Origin: CAWVWD01 sp965662365
GTDB lineage: Bacteria; Bacteroidota; Bacteroidia; Chitinophagales; Saprospiraceae
NCBI GenBank assembly: GCA_965662365.1
Contig: CBFIHR010000001.1
Span: 62,001 to 126,000 of the forward strand
Direction of reading: 5' to 3'
Length of the DNA: 64,000 nt
Shown here: piece after piece, positions 43,541-53,271 of the stretch
How the letters are laid out: each line of letters opens with the position of its first letter
How positions within the stretch are numbered: the first letter of the stretch is position 1
Made by a program: the position numbers and the translations under genes
Notes under the pieces: model-generated
Databases searched by the model: none
The model's input: only the letters and a program-made list of their open reading frames with translations
What the model was told of the DNA's origin: nothing

Positions 43541-45319
43541 ATGAAAGATATTTTAAACAATAATTTGTATTCTAATGCGATTCGCAACATTCGAGCATTG
43601 CTCACTTTAGAAGAAAAAAAGCGAAGTGTCATAATGTTATTATTATTGTTGTTCAACGCAATAAGCGATGTTTTTGGTTTGTTGGGCATATTTCCTGTTT
43701 TGCAAGTTGCGACCGATTTCACCATTGTTGAAACTAACCCATATTACGCTTCCATTTATCAGATGTTTGGGTCGCCATCTGTCTTTCAATTTTTGTTAAT
43801 TTTATCCTTATTGTTGTTGATTATTTTTATTATAAAAAATGGTATATCCCTGTGGATTCAATACATTCAAGCAAAATACGCTTTTGATATTTCATTGTCC
43901 TTGAGTCAAAAACAATTTCAATATAATTACAAACAAGGTTATGGTTTTATTCGTGGTGAAGACTCCGGAACGATTATTTATAAAATTAGCGGCATTCCCT
44001 TACAATTTGCGAAGTTTTATATTATGCCAGTCTTCAATTTGACGACTGAAATTGTCGTTTTGGGTTTAATATTTATCACCATATTACTGATCAATCCGTT
44101 ATTACTTTTGGTCGTCGTTCTATCAACAATGCCAGGTTTTGGATTAATTTATTTTTTAACAAAAAGTAAGGTCAAACGATTAGGCGACAAACGAGATAAA
44201 CTTTATCCGATTAGTGTTTTGCGGATTTTAGAAGGGATGAATGGCTATACAGACGTCAAATTATCCAATATTGAACAAGCGACGTTAGATGATTACAGTA
44301 ATATTCGAGATCAAATTAATGGAATTGATGCTTTGATTGATGGTTTGTACAAGCGGGTGCATCAGCGTTCTAACGAAGTGATTTTAGGATTAGGAATTTT
44401 CGGAATTGTCTTATACGGAATTATTTTCCCTGAAAACCAAAAAGATATTTTATTAATAATGGCTGGTTTTGGTGTTGCAGGATTACGAGTTTTACCATCG
44501 TTTAATCGAATTATTACATCAATGCTAAGTATCAAAAACTTCTCGTTTACAGTCGAAAGAATGAAACCGCTAAGGGATAAATATTTAGAGGAATATCCTA
44601 TTTTTGATAAAATTCCTTTTAATAAAAGTCTAAAAATCAACAACTTATCTTTTCAGTATCCAAATACCGATACTTTAACACTGAAACATATTGATATAGA
44701 AGTCAATAAAGGTGAAATGATCGGAGTCATTGGAACTTCGGGTTCTGGAAAAACGACTTTGCTAAATATTATACTTCAATTTTTAGAGCCGAAAACAGGT
44801 GCTATTATTGTTGATGAGACGACTTTAAATAAAAATAATAGTGGAAGTTTTCAAAAAATATTAGGCTACGTCAAGCAAGATGTTTTTATTAAAGATGCGA
44901 CAATGATGGAAAACATCGCTTTCGATAGACGAAATATTGACGAAAGTCGAGTACGGCAAGCGATTAAAGACGCTCATTTAGAAACGTTTTTAAACGAGTT
45001 GCCAAATGGCTTAGAGACCATGCTGGGCGAAAATGGTGCTAATCTTTCTGGCGGACAAAAACAACGCATCGGCATCGCACGAGCTTTGTATAAAGATGCC
45101 GATATTTTGTTATTTGATGAGATTACATCTGCATTAGACGGCGAAACAGAGGAAGCAATTACGGAGTCTATTTCTAATTTGGCAAAACTGAATAAAACGG
45201 TTATCATTGTCGCTCACCGAATTTCGACCTTGAGGTATTGCGATAGAATCTATGAGTTAAAAGATGGTGAGGTGATGCGGACGATGAGTTATACAGAATT
45301 GGTGGATAATAAAAACTAA
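43541..45319 (+). CDS. ABC exporter (fused TMD-NBD)
   Basis: The 592-residue half transporter has about six membrane helices in residues 25-335. The ATPase domain at about 365-592 has Walker A GTSGSGKTT (398-406), the LSGGQKQR signature, Walker B ILLFDEITSALD and the switch His in IVAHRIS. It resembles lipid/oligosaccharide flippases of the MsbA/PglK type, which export lipid-linked substrates as homodimers. A glycosyltransferase gene begins three bases after its stop, supporting a role in exporting a glycan or glycolipid. Substrate unknown. Confidence 0.92.
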   Translation: MKDILNNNLYSNAIRNIRALLTLEEKKRSVIMLLLLLFNAISDVFGLLGIFPVLQVATDFTIVETNPYYASIYQMFGSPSVFQFLLILSLLLLIIFIIKNGISLWIQYIQAKYAFDISLSLSQKQFQYNYKQGYGFIRGEDSGTIIYKISGIPLQFAKFYIMPVFNLTTEIVVLGLIFITILLINPLLLLVVVLSTMPGFGLIYFLTKSKVKRLGDKRDKLYPISVLRILEGMNGYTDVKLSNIEQATLDDYSNIRDQINGIDALIDGLYKRVHQRSNEVILGLGIFGIVLYGIIFPENQKDILLIMAGFGVAGLRVLPSFNRIITSMLSIKNFSFTVERMKPLRDKYLEEYPIFDKIPFNKSLKINNLSFQYPNTDTLTLKHIDIEVNKGEMIGVIGTSGSGKTTLLNIILQFLEPKTGAIIVDETTLNKNNSGSFQKILGYVKQDVFIKDATMMENIAFDRRNIDESRVRQAIKDAHLETFLNELPNGLETMLGENGANLSGGQKQRIGIARALYKDADILLFDEITSALDGETEEAITESISNLAKLNKTVIIVAHRISTLRYCDRIYELKDGEVMRTMSYTELVDNKN

Positions 45320-45322
45320 AAA

Positions 45323-46462
45323 ATGGCACATTTATTCAAAAAGCCGACAAATGGCAATAAGGGAATTATCGTTTTTACGCACAAGGAATTAAAATATTTC
45401 TTTCGACCTGTAAAGCCTTTAAGTCGAAAACGCCCTGCGACCTTTGTGCCGTTTGTTATTGACTGGCTTTATACTCGCAATCGCAAAATTCCATTTTTCA
45501 CAAAAGAGTTAGAAAAACTGCGTCAAAAGTATTTTATCGGAATGCACTTAGGGGCATTTCACGATACCTTTCCCGAAGTAGCAAAAGTTGATTTTTTGAT
45601 GTCTGCACCTGGTACAAAGGGTTTTGAAGTCCCAAAAAACGTGCTTCATATTCCTTTTAATAGTCGAAATTTTACGCCTAAGTTTTTCCAAGATAACAAC
45701 TATAATCATAAGTTCTGGGACATTATCAGTGTTGCGAGAGCGACGCACGTCAAGAAGTTAGACTTGATCTTGAAAGCAGTCAAAAAGCTCAATGACTTAG
45801 AGCAAAAACCACATAAATTGTTGCTTATCATTCCACCAAATTCTAATGAAAATCCTCGGGAGTTTTATGTGAATATCATGGATGACTATTATAATTGGTT
45901 CACGGAGGAAGAGCGAAATCATATTACGATAATGAAGTTGAGCAAGGATTTATCAGCCTTTGGAATTCCGCAAGAATCAATCACGCATTTTTATAACTCG
46001 ACAAAGATTTTTACGCTTTTTTCTCAAAAAGAAGGAGAATCAAGAGTGATTGCAGAAGCCTTGCTTTGTGGTTGTCCTGTTGTTGTGAAAGCAGACCTGA
46101 TCGGTGGTGGACGAGATTTCTTAAACCCTGAAAATTCCGTTTATTTCGATGAATATGAGCATGCTCATTTGGCATTTAAAAAAGCATTGGACAATTATGA
46201 AACGCTACAAAAAGGAACTGGAACAGAGGATTTAAAACAAAATTTAAGAGAAGATTACACGATTCCTATTTTAAAAGATTATTTTAAAAAACTATATCAA
46301 CAAAACAATCAACACTTTGATGGTAAACTATTGAATACCAATAATTTAGATAGACGATTACCGGCACATACACAAAGTGTTCCATGGAATCGAGGTCGTT
46401 ATGGTTCGGCAGATATTATGTCATTTCAACAGTTCGAAATATTTAAACAGTATATTTCTTAA
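45323..46462 (+). CDS. GT4-like glycosyltransferase
   Basis: The 379-residue protein has the GT-B glycosyltransferase family 4 layout. The C-terminal nucleotide-sugar motif reads FTLFSQKEGESRVIAEALLCGCPVVVKADLIGGGRD, where the E-x7-E pair (EGESRVIAE) is the family hallmark. The central VARATHVKKLDLILKAVKKL fits the switch between domains. The N-terminal half is divergent. Coupled to the ABC exporter upstream by a three-base spacer, so the two likely act on one glycan pathway. No other glycan genes adjoin it. Confidence 0.88.
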   Translation: MAHLFKKPTNGNKGIIVFTHKELKYFFRPVKPLSRKRPATFVPFVIDWLYTRNRKIPFFTKELEKLRQKYFIGMHLGAFHDTFPEVAKVDFLMSAPGTKGFEVPKNVLHIPFNSRNFTPKFFQDNNYNHKFWDIISVARATHVKKLDLILKAVKKLNDLEQKPHKLLLIIPPNSNENPREFYVNIMDDYYNWFTEEERNHITIMKLSKDLSAFGIPQESITHFYNSTKIFTLFSQKEGESRVIAEALLCGCPVVVKADLIGGGRDFLNPENSVYFDEYEHAHLAFKKALDNYETLQKGTGTEDLKQNLREDYTIPILKDYFKKLYQQNNQHFDGKLLNTNNLDRRLPAHTQSVPWNRGRYGSADIMSFQQFEIFKQYIS

Positions 46463-46526
46463 AACACTAAATAGCTTATTTCGTATCTTTAATCTTACTA
46501 TTTTTTCAAATAAAAATATAAAAATC

Positions 46527-47507
46527 ATGCTAAAAAATCTATTCTATATCTTACTGATGTTTGTGGCTTTTTCCGGTCAAGCACAACTTATTTCTGACGG
46601 TTTACAAGCTCATTACACCTTTGATAATCATTTACAAGATATCACTACAAATAGCAATGAATTAACGACATTAGGTAATAATTTGAACTATAATTCTATT
46701 TATCAAAATGACTACGGAATTGATTTTACATTAAATCCTACACTGACAACCGTCAATAATTTTAACACCTCAAATTATACGAATACGGCGATTTCGTTGT
46801 GGATAAATACCTCGCAAATCAAAGCCGAAAATCAGACGATTTTGCAAGGTGCTTATATAGGAATTGGAATTCATATCGAAGCAAATACTGGGAAAATTGG
46901 TGGCTTTTTTAATGGTACTTCGGCAGGTGCTTATAGCAGTACAAATGCGGTTACAGATGGTAACTGGCATCATATCGTTTTTCAGTGCGATGGCAGTGAA
47001 ATGTTCGTCTATATTGATGGCGTTTTAGATGGTTCGACTCCGAATGTAATGCTCACTGGCAATAATAAATTATATATTGGAAATAGTAATCAAGGCAATA
47101 AAAGTTATGCTGGTGCGATCAATGAACTACGAATTTATGATAGAATGCTGACGGATTGTGAAATTGCAGAGTTGCATCGTCAAATGGTCGCAACGGTTGA
47201 CGCCAGTAATGGAGTCTTGGTAGCTGCGGACAAGTTGATCGTTCAAAATAAAGCCTGTGACCCGACGATTCACTTTAAGGTTTATTCAAATCCACCCTTA
47301 GACGGTAATTTTGTATTAGAGTTTGAAGCAATTGAACAAATTAAACTCGTAACAATTACAGATGGCACAGGGCAAATGTTGCAACAGAAAATCCCGAATG
47401 GCGTTCCAAAACTTGAACTAAATGTGCAAGAATTAAAAGGGGGACTATATTACATTACCATTTATGGTGTAGATGAGGTAAAAACAATTCAAATGCTGAA
47501 ACCGTAA
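46527..47507 (+). CDS. LamG-domain protein with T9SS sorting domain
   Basis: The 326-residue product has a signal peptide (MLKNLFYILLMFVAFSGQAQ). A concanavalin-A-like LamG domain at about 25-225 has the LxAHYTFDNHLQD opening, GNWHHIVFQCDG, and NELRIYDRMLTDCEIAELH. The C-terminal domain at about 245-326 matches type IX secretion type A sorting signals (FKVYSNPPLDGNFVLEF, then TITDGTGQML and GGLYYITIYGVDEVKTIQML). The product should be secreted or surface-anchored. I start at the ATG at 46527. A longer frame overlapping the glycosyltransferase is not likely. Confidence 0.9.
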   Translation: MLKNLFYILLMFVAFSGQAQLISDGLQAHYTFDNHLQDITTNSNELTTLGNNLNYNSIYQNDYGIDFTLNPTLTTVNNFNTSNYTNTAISLWINTSQIKAENQTILQGAYIGIGIHIEANTGKIGGFFNGTSAGAYSSTNAVTDGNWHHIVFQCDGSEMFVYIDGVLDGSTPNVMLTGNNKLYIGNSNQGNKSYAGAINELRIYDRMLTDCEIAELHRQMVATVDASNGVLVAADKLIVQNKACDPTIHFKVYSNPPLDGNFVLEFEAIEQIKLVTITDGTGQMLQQKIPNGVPKLELNVQELKGGLYYITIYGVDEVKTIQMLKP

Positions 47508-47571
47508 TCTCAAATCTTATTCAAGAAAGAAAATGATTTTTCATCAGAAACAACGTTTATTTACGAATGCC

Positions 47572-47608
47572 TTTGCTTAGAAAAGTGTCTTTCGAACACC
47601 AAAGCAAA
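47572..47608 (+). terminator. Hairpin after the LamG gene
   Basis: TTTGCTT (47572-47578) and AAGCAAA (47602-47608) enclose an inner GTGT/ACAC pairing. The position 65 nt after the stop fits termination. Confidence 0.4.
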
Positions 47609-47688
47609 ATAAAAAATTTAGTGAAACCTATCCTTTCAGAAGATAAAAAATTAAATAGTATTTGTTATTTTTATAATTCAAGATAAAC

Positions 47689-47696
47689 TACATTTG
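47689..47696 (+). promoter_or_regulatory. Candidate -7 box of nnr
   Basis: TACATTTG fits TAnnTTTG exactly and is 37 nt before the ATG. TTTG at 47661-47664 lies 24 nt upstream, a few bases longer than usual spacing. An AATCACTAA motif (47709-47717) lies between box and ATG. Confidence 0.45.
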
Positions 47697-47733
47697 CCGA
47701 AGACAAAAAATCACTAAAACGAGATTTAATATT

Positions 47734-49227
47734 ATGAAAATATTCACTGCACCACAGATAAAAGCACTCGATAGAAGAACGATAAAAGAACAAAATTTAC
47801 CAACTTTGGAGCTTATGGAAAGAGCTGCAAAGGCTTTCACAAATTGGTTCTCAAAGCGTTATGACTTTCGTCAAAATGTACAGGTACTTTGTGGAATCGG
47901 TGACAATGGTGGTGATGGATTAGCAATCGCTCGATTATTGTACGAGCGGGATTATGACGTTACGGTTTATGTTTTAAAATTTAGTAATAAGTTCACTAAA
48001 GATTTTAAGCGAAACTTGGAGAGTTTACGCTATCGAAGTATCGAAATCATCTATGTAGAACCCGGCGAAAAATTACCAAATCTCTCAGCAAATGCTGTGA
48101 CAATTGATGCTATTTTGGGGTCGGGCTTATCTCGACCAGTCGAGGGTTGGTTAGGCGAAATCATTAAACAAGTCAATGAAAACGTAAAAACAACCATTGC
48201 AGTCGATATTGCATCGGGTTTATTTGCAGATGGACACACCGAAAATATCAGCATTTTACCCAAACAAACCTTCTGTTTTGAGTTACCAAAGTTGGCTTTT
48301 TTCTTTCCCGAAAATTATAAAAGAGTTGGAGATTGGTACGTTGATACCATTCAGTCCTCAAAAAAAGGCATCGAAGAAACAACAACGCCTTATTTCTACA
48401 TCACGCCAAAAATAATCAAAAAAGTATATCGGCCACGCTCAAAGTTCGATCATAAAGGAACTTACGGTCGTGCGATGTTAATCGTAGGAAGTAAAGGGAT
48501 GATGGGAGCAGGTTTGTTGGCAGCAAAGGCGTGTTTGAGAAGTGGCGTTGGACTGGCAACCGTTCATGTGCCACAATGTGGGTATTCGATTGCCCAAACA
48601 GCTATTCCAGAATTAATGGTCAGTTTAGATAAGCACCCAGATAGCTTTTCGGCAGTACCAGACATGACTCGGTATAATGCGGTCGGTATCGGCTGCGGAA
48701 TTGGCGAAAGCGAAGTAACAACAGCCGCTTTAAAAACATTATTAGAAAACACAAAATTACCAATGGTTATCGATGCCAGTGCATTGAATATTATTGCTCA
48801 TAATAATTGGCATCACTTGATTCCAAAAGACTCGATTATCACACCACATCACGGAGAATTTCGCCGACTTTTTGGCGAAACGTCTAATGATTTCGAACGC
48901 AACAACTTACAACGTCTGAAAGCCAAAGAACTAGGTATCTTCATTATTCTGAAAGGTGCACACTCCTCTATTGCTTGTCCTGACGGTAATTGTTACTTCA
49001 ACTCTACCGGAAACCCAGGTATGGCAACTGGCGGAAGCGGTGATGTACTGACAGGTATTATTACCGCCTTCTTGACGCAAGGTTATAAACCTTTAGAAGC
49101 GGCTTTATTAGGAATTTATTTACACGGTTTGGCTGGAGATTTAGCGGCTGACGAACATGGTTTCGTGTCAATGATTGCCGGTGATATTATTGATTATTTG
49201 GGAAAAGCATTTAGGAAAATTAATTAG
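47734..49227 (+). CDS. nnr: Bifunctional NAD(P)H-hydrate epimerase/dehydratase
   Basis: This enzyme repairs hydrated NAD(P)H. The 497-residue fusion has a YjeF_N epimerase domain at about 1-210 (GIGDNGGDGLAIARLL and the AVDIASGLFADG loop). The ADP/ATP-dependent dehydratase domain of the ribokinase-like fold lies at about 225-497 (AMLIVGSKGMMGAGLLAAKACLRSG, TPHHGEFRRLFG, and NPGMATGGSGDVLTG with the catalytic Asp). Both halves are complete and the length is typical. It is a single gene, ended by a bidirectional terminator. Confidence 0.96.
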   Translation: MKIFTAPQIKALDRRTIKEQNLPTLELMERAAKAFTNWFSKRYDFRQNVQVLCGIGDNGGDGLAIARLLYERDYDVTVYVLKFSNKFTKDFKRNLESLRYRSIEIIYVEPGEKLPNLSANAVTIDAILGSGLSRPVEGWLGEIIKQVNENVKTTIAVDIASGLFADGHTENISILPKQTFCFELPKLAFFFPENYKRVGDWYVDTIQSSKKGIEETTTPYFYITPKIIKKVYRPRSKFDHKGTYGRAMLIVGSKGMMGAGLLAAKACLRSGVGLATVHVPQCGYSIAQTAIPELMVSLDKHPDSFSAVPDMTRYNAVGIGCGIGESEVTTAALKTLLENTKLPMVIDASALNIIAHNNWHHLIPKDSIITPHHGEFRRLFGETSNDFERNNLQRLKAKELGIFIILKGAHSSIACPDGNCYFNSTGNPGMATGGSGDVLTGIITAFLTQGYKPLEAALLGIYLHGLAGDLAADEHGFVSMIAGDIIDYLGKAFRKIN

Positions 49228-49247
49228 CCATTTCCAATTAAAAAGTT

Positions 49248-49290
49248 AAAAAAGACGGTTGATTTCATAATAAAATCAACCGTCTTTTTT
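49248..49290. terminator. Perfect 18-bp bidirectional terminator
   Basis: Arms 49248-49265 and 49273-49290 are exact inverted copies around a 7-nt loop (CATAATA), with A and T runs at the ends so that both strands give a U tail. It separates convergent nnr (+) and acyl-CoA dehydrogenase (-) genes. Confidence 0.9.
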
Positions 49291-49321
49291 AGTATTTATC
49301 AACCAGAATCCAGTAACCAGC

Positions 49322-50545
49322 TTACTTAAAAGCATTCAAACCCGTAACATCCATTCCAGTAATCAACAAATGAATCTCATGCGTTCCTTCATAAGTAATG
49401 ACCGATTCTAAATTCATAGCATGACGCATCATCGGATATTCACCAGTAATTCCCATTCCGCCGTGCATTTGTCGTGCATCTCTTGCGATTTTTAATGCCA
49501 TTTCGACGTTGTTACGCTTCGCCATTGAGATTTGAGCAGGTGTTGCTTTTCCTTTGTTGGCCAATGTTCCTAATCGCCACGCTAACAATTGGGCCTTCGT
49601 GATTTCAGTAATCATTTCCGCTAATTTCTTTTGTGTCAATTGAAAACCAGCTAATTGTCTGCCGAATTGTTCCCGCTGCAAAGAATAATTCAAAGCCGAA
49701 TCATAACAATCCAAAGCCGCTCCAACAGCACCCCAAGCGATACCATAACGAGCCTTCGACAAACAAGACAACGGCCCTTTTAATCCACGAATATCTGGAA
49801 ACACATTTTCTTTCGGCACTCGAACATCTTCAAAAACTAACTCGCCTGTAACCGATGCACGAAGCGACCATTTTCCCTTAATTTCCGGTGTAGAAAAACC
49901 TTCCCAGCCACGTTCGACCACCATACCACGGATTTGTCCTTCCTCATCTTTTGCCCAAACGACAGCAATATCTGCAATCGGTGAATTCGTAATCCACATT
50001 TTTGCACCATTCAAAATATAGCAATCGCCATCATCTTTAATGTTTGTGACCATGCCACCAGGATTTGAACCGTGATCAGGTTCGGTCAAGCCGAAACAGC
50101 CGATAAATTCTCCACTTCCTAACTTTGGTAAATATTTGCGTTTTTGTGCTTCAGAAGCGTATCTATAAATCGGATACATCACTAACGAACCTTGAACAGA
50201 AGCCGCAGAGCGAACTCCAGAATCCCCCCGTTCCAACTCCTGCATAATAATTCCATAAGCAATTTCGTCCATTCCGCCACCGCCGTATTCGATAGGCAAA
50301 CTTGGCCCAAAAGCCCCAATTTCGCCTAAACCTTTAATTAAATGTTTTGGAAAAACACCTTTTTCTGCACAATCTTCAATAATTGGACTCACTTCTTGTT
50401 TTACCCAATCACGCACCGCATCTCTTGCCAAAATATGATCTTCATCCAACAATTCATCAATGTTATAATAATCATGTCCTTGATATGAATCCGTCTTTGA
50501 TGAGCGTTGCAATGTTCCGATTTCATTTTCTAATAAGATTCCCAT
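49322..50545 (-). CDS. Acyl-CoA dehydrogenase, glutaryl-CoA dehydrogenase-like
   Basis: This flavin dehydrogenase has 407 residues. Family signatures include CFGLTEPDHGSNPGGMVT, WITNSPIADIAVVWAKDE, REQFGRQLAGFQLTQ and MHGGMGITGEYPMMRH, and the catalytic base Glu386 is in TYEGTHEIH. The Arg of the substrate-binding segment (ERGDSGVRSAASVQGSLVM) is as in glutaryl-CoA dehydrogenases (SVQSSLVM), so oxidative decarboxylation of glutaryl-CoA in Lys/Trp breakdown is likely. The start is ATG. It is a single gene between two terminator regions. Confidence 0.9.
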   Translation of the reverse strand: MGILLENEIGTLQRSSKTDSYQGHDYYNIDELLDEDHILARDAVRDWVKQEVSPIIEDCAEKGVFPKHLIKGLGEIGAFGPSLPIEYGGGGMDEIAYGIIMQELERGDSGVRSAASVQGSLVMYPIYRYASEAQKRKYLPKLGSGEFIGCFGLTEPDHGSNPGGMVTNIKDDGDCYILNGAKMWITNSPIADIAVVWAKDEEGQIRGMVVERGWEGFSTPEIKGKWSLRASVTGELVFEDVRVPKENVFPDIRGLKGPLSCLSKARYGIAWGAVGAALDCYDSALNYSLQREQFGRQLAGFQLTQKKLAEMITEITKAQLLAWRLGTLANKGKATPAQISMAKRNNVEMALKIARDARQMHGGMGITGEYPMMRHAMNLESVITYEGTHEIHLLITGMDVTGLNAFK

Positions 50546-50722
50546 TTAATTGTATTTTTTGTTAGTACATTTTTACGTTACAAACGCAATTTCATTAATC
50601 TGTTGCCAAAATATGATTTTATTTGCAAAGATGTTACAATTTAGAATTTATAAAAATTAAACAGTAGTGTTTTTTATTGTTAAATAATTAACGTCCATCT
50701 TTTTTACAAATTTTGATACCAA

Positions 50723-52951
50723 TCATTCTAATAATTGAATTAGCCGCTTCAAACTCTCTTGATTCTTATCCAAATAAATCGCATTAATAATATCGTCTTT
50801 TTCTTTTTCAGTCAAATGAAAACTCATAGACGCCTTTTCGGTCAGTTTTGATGGACTATAAAAAAATTGTATCAAATCAACTTTATCCTCATCATAAATA
50901 CTTTTCATATAATTGATAAAATCATTTTGATGAAAAGCTTGCATGTGCATAAATTGCCCAACCAAACCCAATGGATTAATCAAACTTTTAATAATACCTT
51001 GTTCGTCAGATAGTTTTGATGTATCCTCTTCGGCAAATGCTCGAATCTGAATAAAAACAACGCCATCAGTATTTTCATCAATCCAATCTTTAAAAACATG
51101 AGCAAATCGAACTGGCAAATCCACTCCAGTATTATCTCGCCAGCCAGCATCAACGACCTCAATCGGTGGCGAAGTCGGTAAATGAACATTTGGTAAAATA
51201 TAAGGATAAGTCGCACTCATACGAAGTGCCGTTACAAACTCAAGATTATTTCCAGATTGATTATTAAAAAAGCGGCGAAAATCAATACCGTCGAAGTTAA
51301 TACTTTGAGGATTTTGATGAACAGACTTTGGACAAGTCAAATAAGTCACGCCTTGCGGCGAAATGATAAATCGCTTACCATCATTGGCGATACTTGGCGT
51401 AATCATCAGCATCGGAATTTTGCCCGAGGCTTCGATTTGTTGAAAATCTATAATCCGCTTAGAAAGTAAGTTTTCGGTATTTTCATGAAATTGTCGCTCA
51501 AAAAGATAGCCCCTATCTTTAGGGTAACGTTGATTTTGGATTTTAAAATTAGACAACGGTACAAATAAGTCATTGACCGTAATCGAAAACGCCACAGCAT
51601 TTTGTAAATCTCGACCGATGTTCTGTAAATATTTCTCGTGATACAAGCTGTTCAAACGATTAAATAAAAACTCTTGATACAAGGCTCGATAGTAGGCTGC
51701 TCCTAACATACCGCCAGACGCTCCTGTGATCAAAGTCGTTTGTTTGGTCAAATTTCCATTCGACAAACTGTCCGAATATTGTAAAACACGCATCGACCAA
51801 AGACTGGCACGCAACCCGCCACCCGAGACGCCAATCATTACGAGTTTTGGTTTTTTTTCTCCAAATTTACGTCGCCAATTATTCAAAATCACTATGGTTT
51901 TATCAATATCATTTTGAATAATTGTGGCATTCTGAAGTGTACGCACACTGTCGTTATGATAAATAGCTTTTTCAGTATGATAATTTAAACCATACGCCTT
52001 ATTTTTAAACTTCTTATCCGTATGAACCGTCGCAATATTAATGATAATCAATAGACTCAAAATTGTAAAAACATGCCAACCTCGAAGCCAGTACCACAAC
52101 GCCCCCAAAACACTAGTAAACATCGCAAATAATATCATTATACTCGCTCCCGCCGGAATCCGAAACTCTTTGAAATCCATCAAAAAACCTAAACTTATCA
52201 AGGCGACAATCGTAATTAATTGTAAAATTGTAGCGTTCTTATGGTGTTGATTAAATATTTCAGTTAAGATATTTTGATTGTAATGAGCGACACTTCGAAC
52301 CCTACGCAGCCGTAACCCACCACTGATATAAAAATCCACTCGCCACTTATGCCTATCAACTATTGTACGTTCTTGATTTTTATCTCGCTGCCGAACCAAG
52401 CCCCGTAAAAACTTCGGCGTTTTATAGCGTTTATTGACATCATAGCTAAAAATATCTTTATTCGTCAAGCGAAAATAGACCACGAAAAGGAGCAACGAAG
52501 TCGAAAAACCAGCCACAAATCCCAATAAATACCTCCACAACGTCAACGAATCCGCACCATTCTCATTTTGAAAATGAATAATTTTATAAAAATAAAAAAC
52601 GATGAAAAGTGTTGGAAATAGTGAGTTGTTAACACTAAACTGAATAAACGGACGATGTAACGAAGCAATAAACGGAAAGCGGGTACTATGCAATAAATAG
52701 GTCGAAATATTCCAGGCTGTCACAAATCCTGCAAATGCTAAACCGATAAAATAAAAACTCCAAAAATTAACTTGATTCAAATATTCAGGATCTAAGAAAA
52801 GGTATTTTAATCCAAATGTTTTACCGATTCCACCAGTGATAAACAGCAATAAAACCGCCCAGAAACTTAGTAACAGCACATTTTTTTTGAAATGTAGCAC
52901 GATAAGTTGAATCGGAAAAGCATATAATATATTGAGTAATTTTTGCTTCAT
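50723..52951 (-). CDS. Multi-pass membrane protein with patatin-like lipase domain
   Basis: From the ATG at 52951 the protein has 742 residues. About seven membrane helices lie at 22-42, 65-88, 110-127, 142-160, 240-256, 268-290 and 294-308. The C-terminal patatin domain (about 370-742) has the oxyanion Gly-rich turn VSGGGLRASLW, the nucleophile Ser412 in TGASGG, and the dyad Asp in VVDAGWRDNTGVD. It should hydrolyse lipid acyl chains at the membrane. The fusion to many membrane spans is unusual for the family. Other ATG starts at 52960 and 52999, and a GTG at 53026, are possible. Confidence 0.85.
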   Translation of the reverse strand: MKQKLLNILYAFPIQLIVLHFKKNVLLLSFWAVLLLFITGGIGKTFGLKYLFLDPEYLNQVNFWSFYFIGLAFAGFVTAWNISTYLLHSTRFPFIASLHRPFIQFSVNNSLFPTLFIVFYFYKIIHFQNENGADSLTLWRYLLGFVAGFSTSLLLFVVYFRLTNKDIFSYDVNKRYKTPKFLRGLVRQRDKNQERTIVDRHKWRVDFYISGGLRLRRVRSVAHYNQNILTEIFNQHHKNATILQLITIVALISLGFLMDFKEFRIPAGASIMILFAMFTSVLGALWYWLRGWHVFTILSLLIIINIATVHTDKKFKNKAYGLNYHTEKAIYHNDSVRTLQNATIIQNDIDKTIVILNNWRRKFGEKKPKLVMIGVSGGGLRASLWSMRVLQYSDSLSNGNLTKQTTLITGASGGMLGAAYYRALYQEFLFNRLNSLYHEKYLQNIGRDLQNAVAFSITVNDLFVPLSNFKIQNQRYPKDRGYLFERQFHENTENLLSKRIIDFQQIEASGKIPMLMITPSIANDGKRFIISPQGVTYLTCPKSVHQNPQSINFDGIDFRRFFNNQSGNNLEFVTALRMSATYPYILPNVHLPTSPPIEVVDAGWRDNTGVDLPVRFAHVFKDWIDENTDGVVFIQIRAFAEEDTSKLSDEQGIIKSLINPLGLVGQFMHMQAFHQNDFINYMKSIYDEDKVDLIQFFYSPSKLTEKASMSFHLTEKEKDDIINAIYLDKNQESLKRLIQLLE

Positions 52952-53271
52952 AGTCGTCATTATCCACAAAATAACGTATTTGAAACAATTCAGTTTCATA
53001 ATGTCGTCATAACAAAATGGATTCACACCAAAGTTTTTTTACTTCGTATCTGTTTAGTCAGATTATCGCATTACTTTTGTGAAAAGTTATGACAATATTT
53101 AACAATATTAAGGGCGACTTTATTCCCCCTTAATTTGTGGATTTAACCCATCCTCAGTCCTTCCTTTAAACTGGAAGGAAGCCAGGCGACAGTACTCGAA
53201 TATTCAAACTTTCGAGCATTATTCTCTTCCATTTTCAAGAGCAGGGTCAAGGATGGATTCAAAAAATAATC
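52952..53271. other. Divergent spacer between patatin-like and kpsF genes
   Basis: This 320-bp stretch holds TACTTTTG (53072-53079, an exact TAnnTTTG on the plus strand), a TCCTTCC/GGAAGGA hairpin near 53159-53180, and a CTCGAA/TTCGAG hairpin near 53195-53216. I see no gene. Confidence 0.5.

Noticed and set aside
53159..53216. Possible structured RNA or riboswitch before kpsF
   Set aside because: Only two short stems are visible and no known aptamer pattern is recognised.
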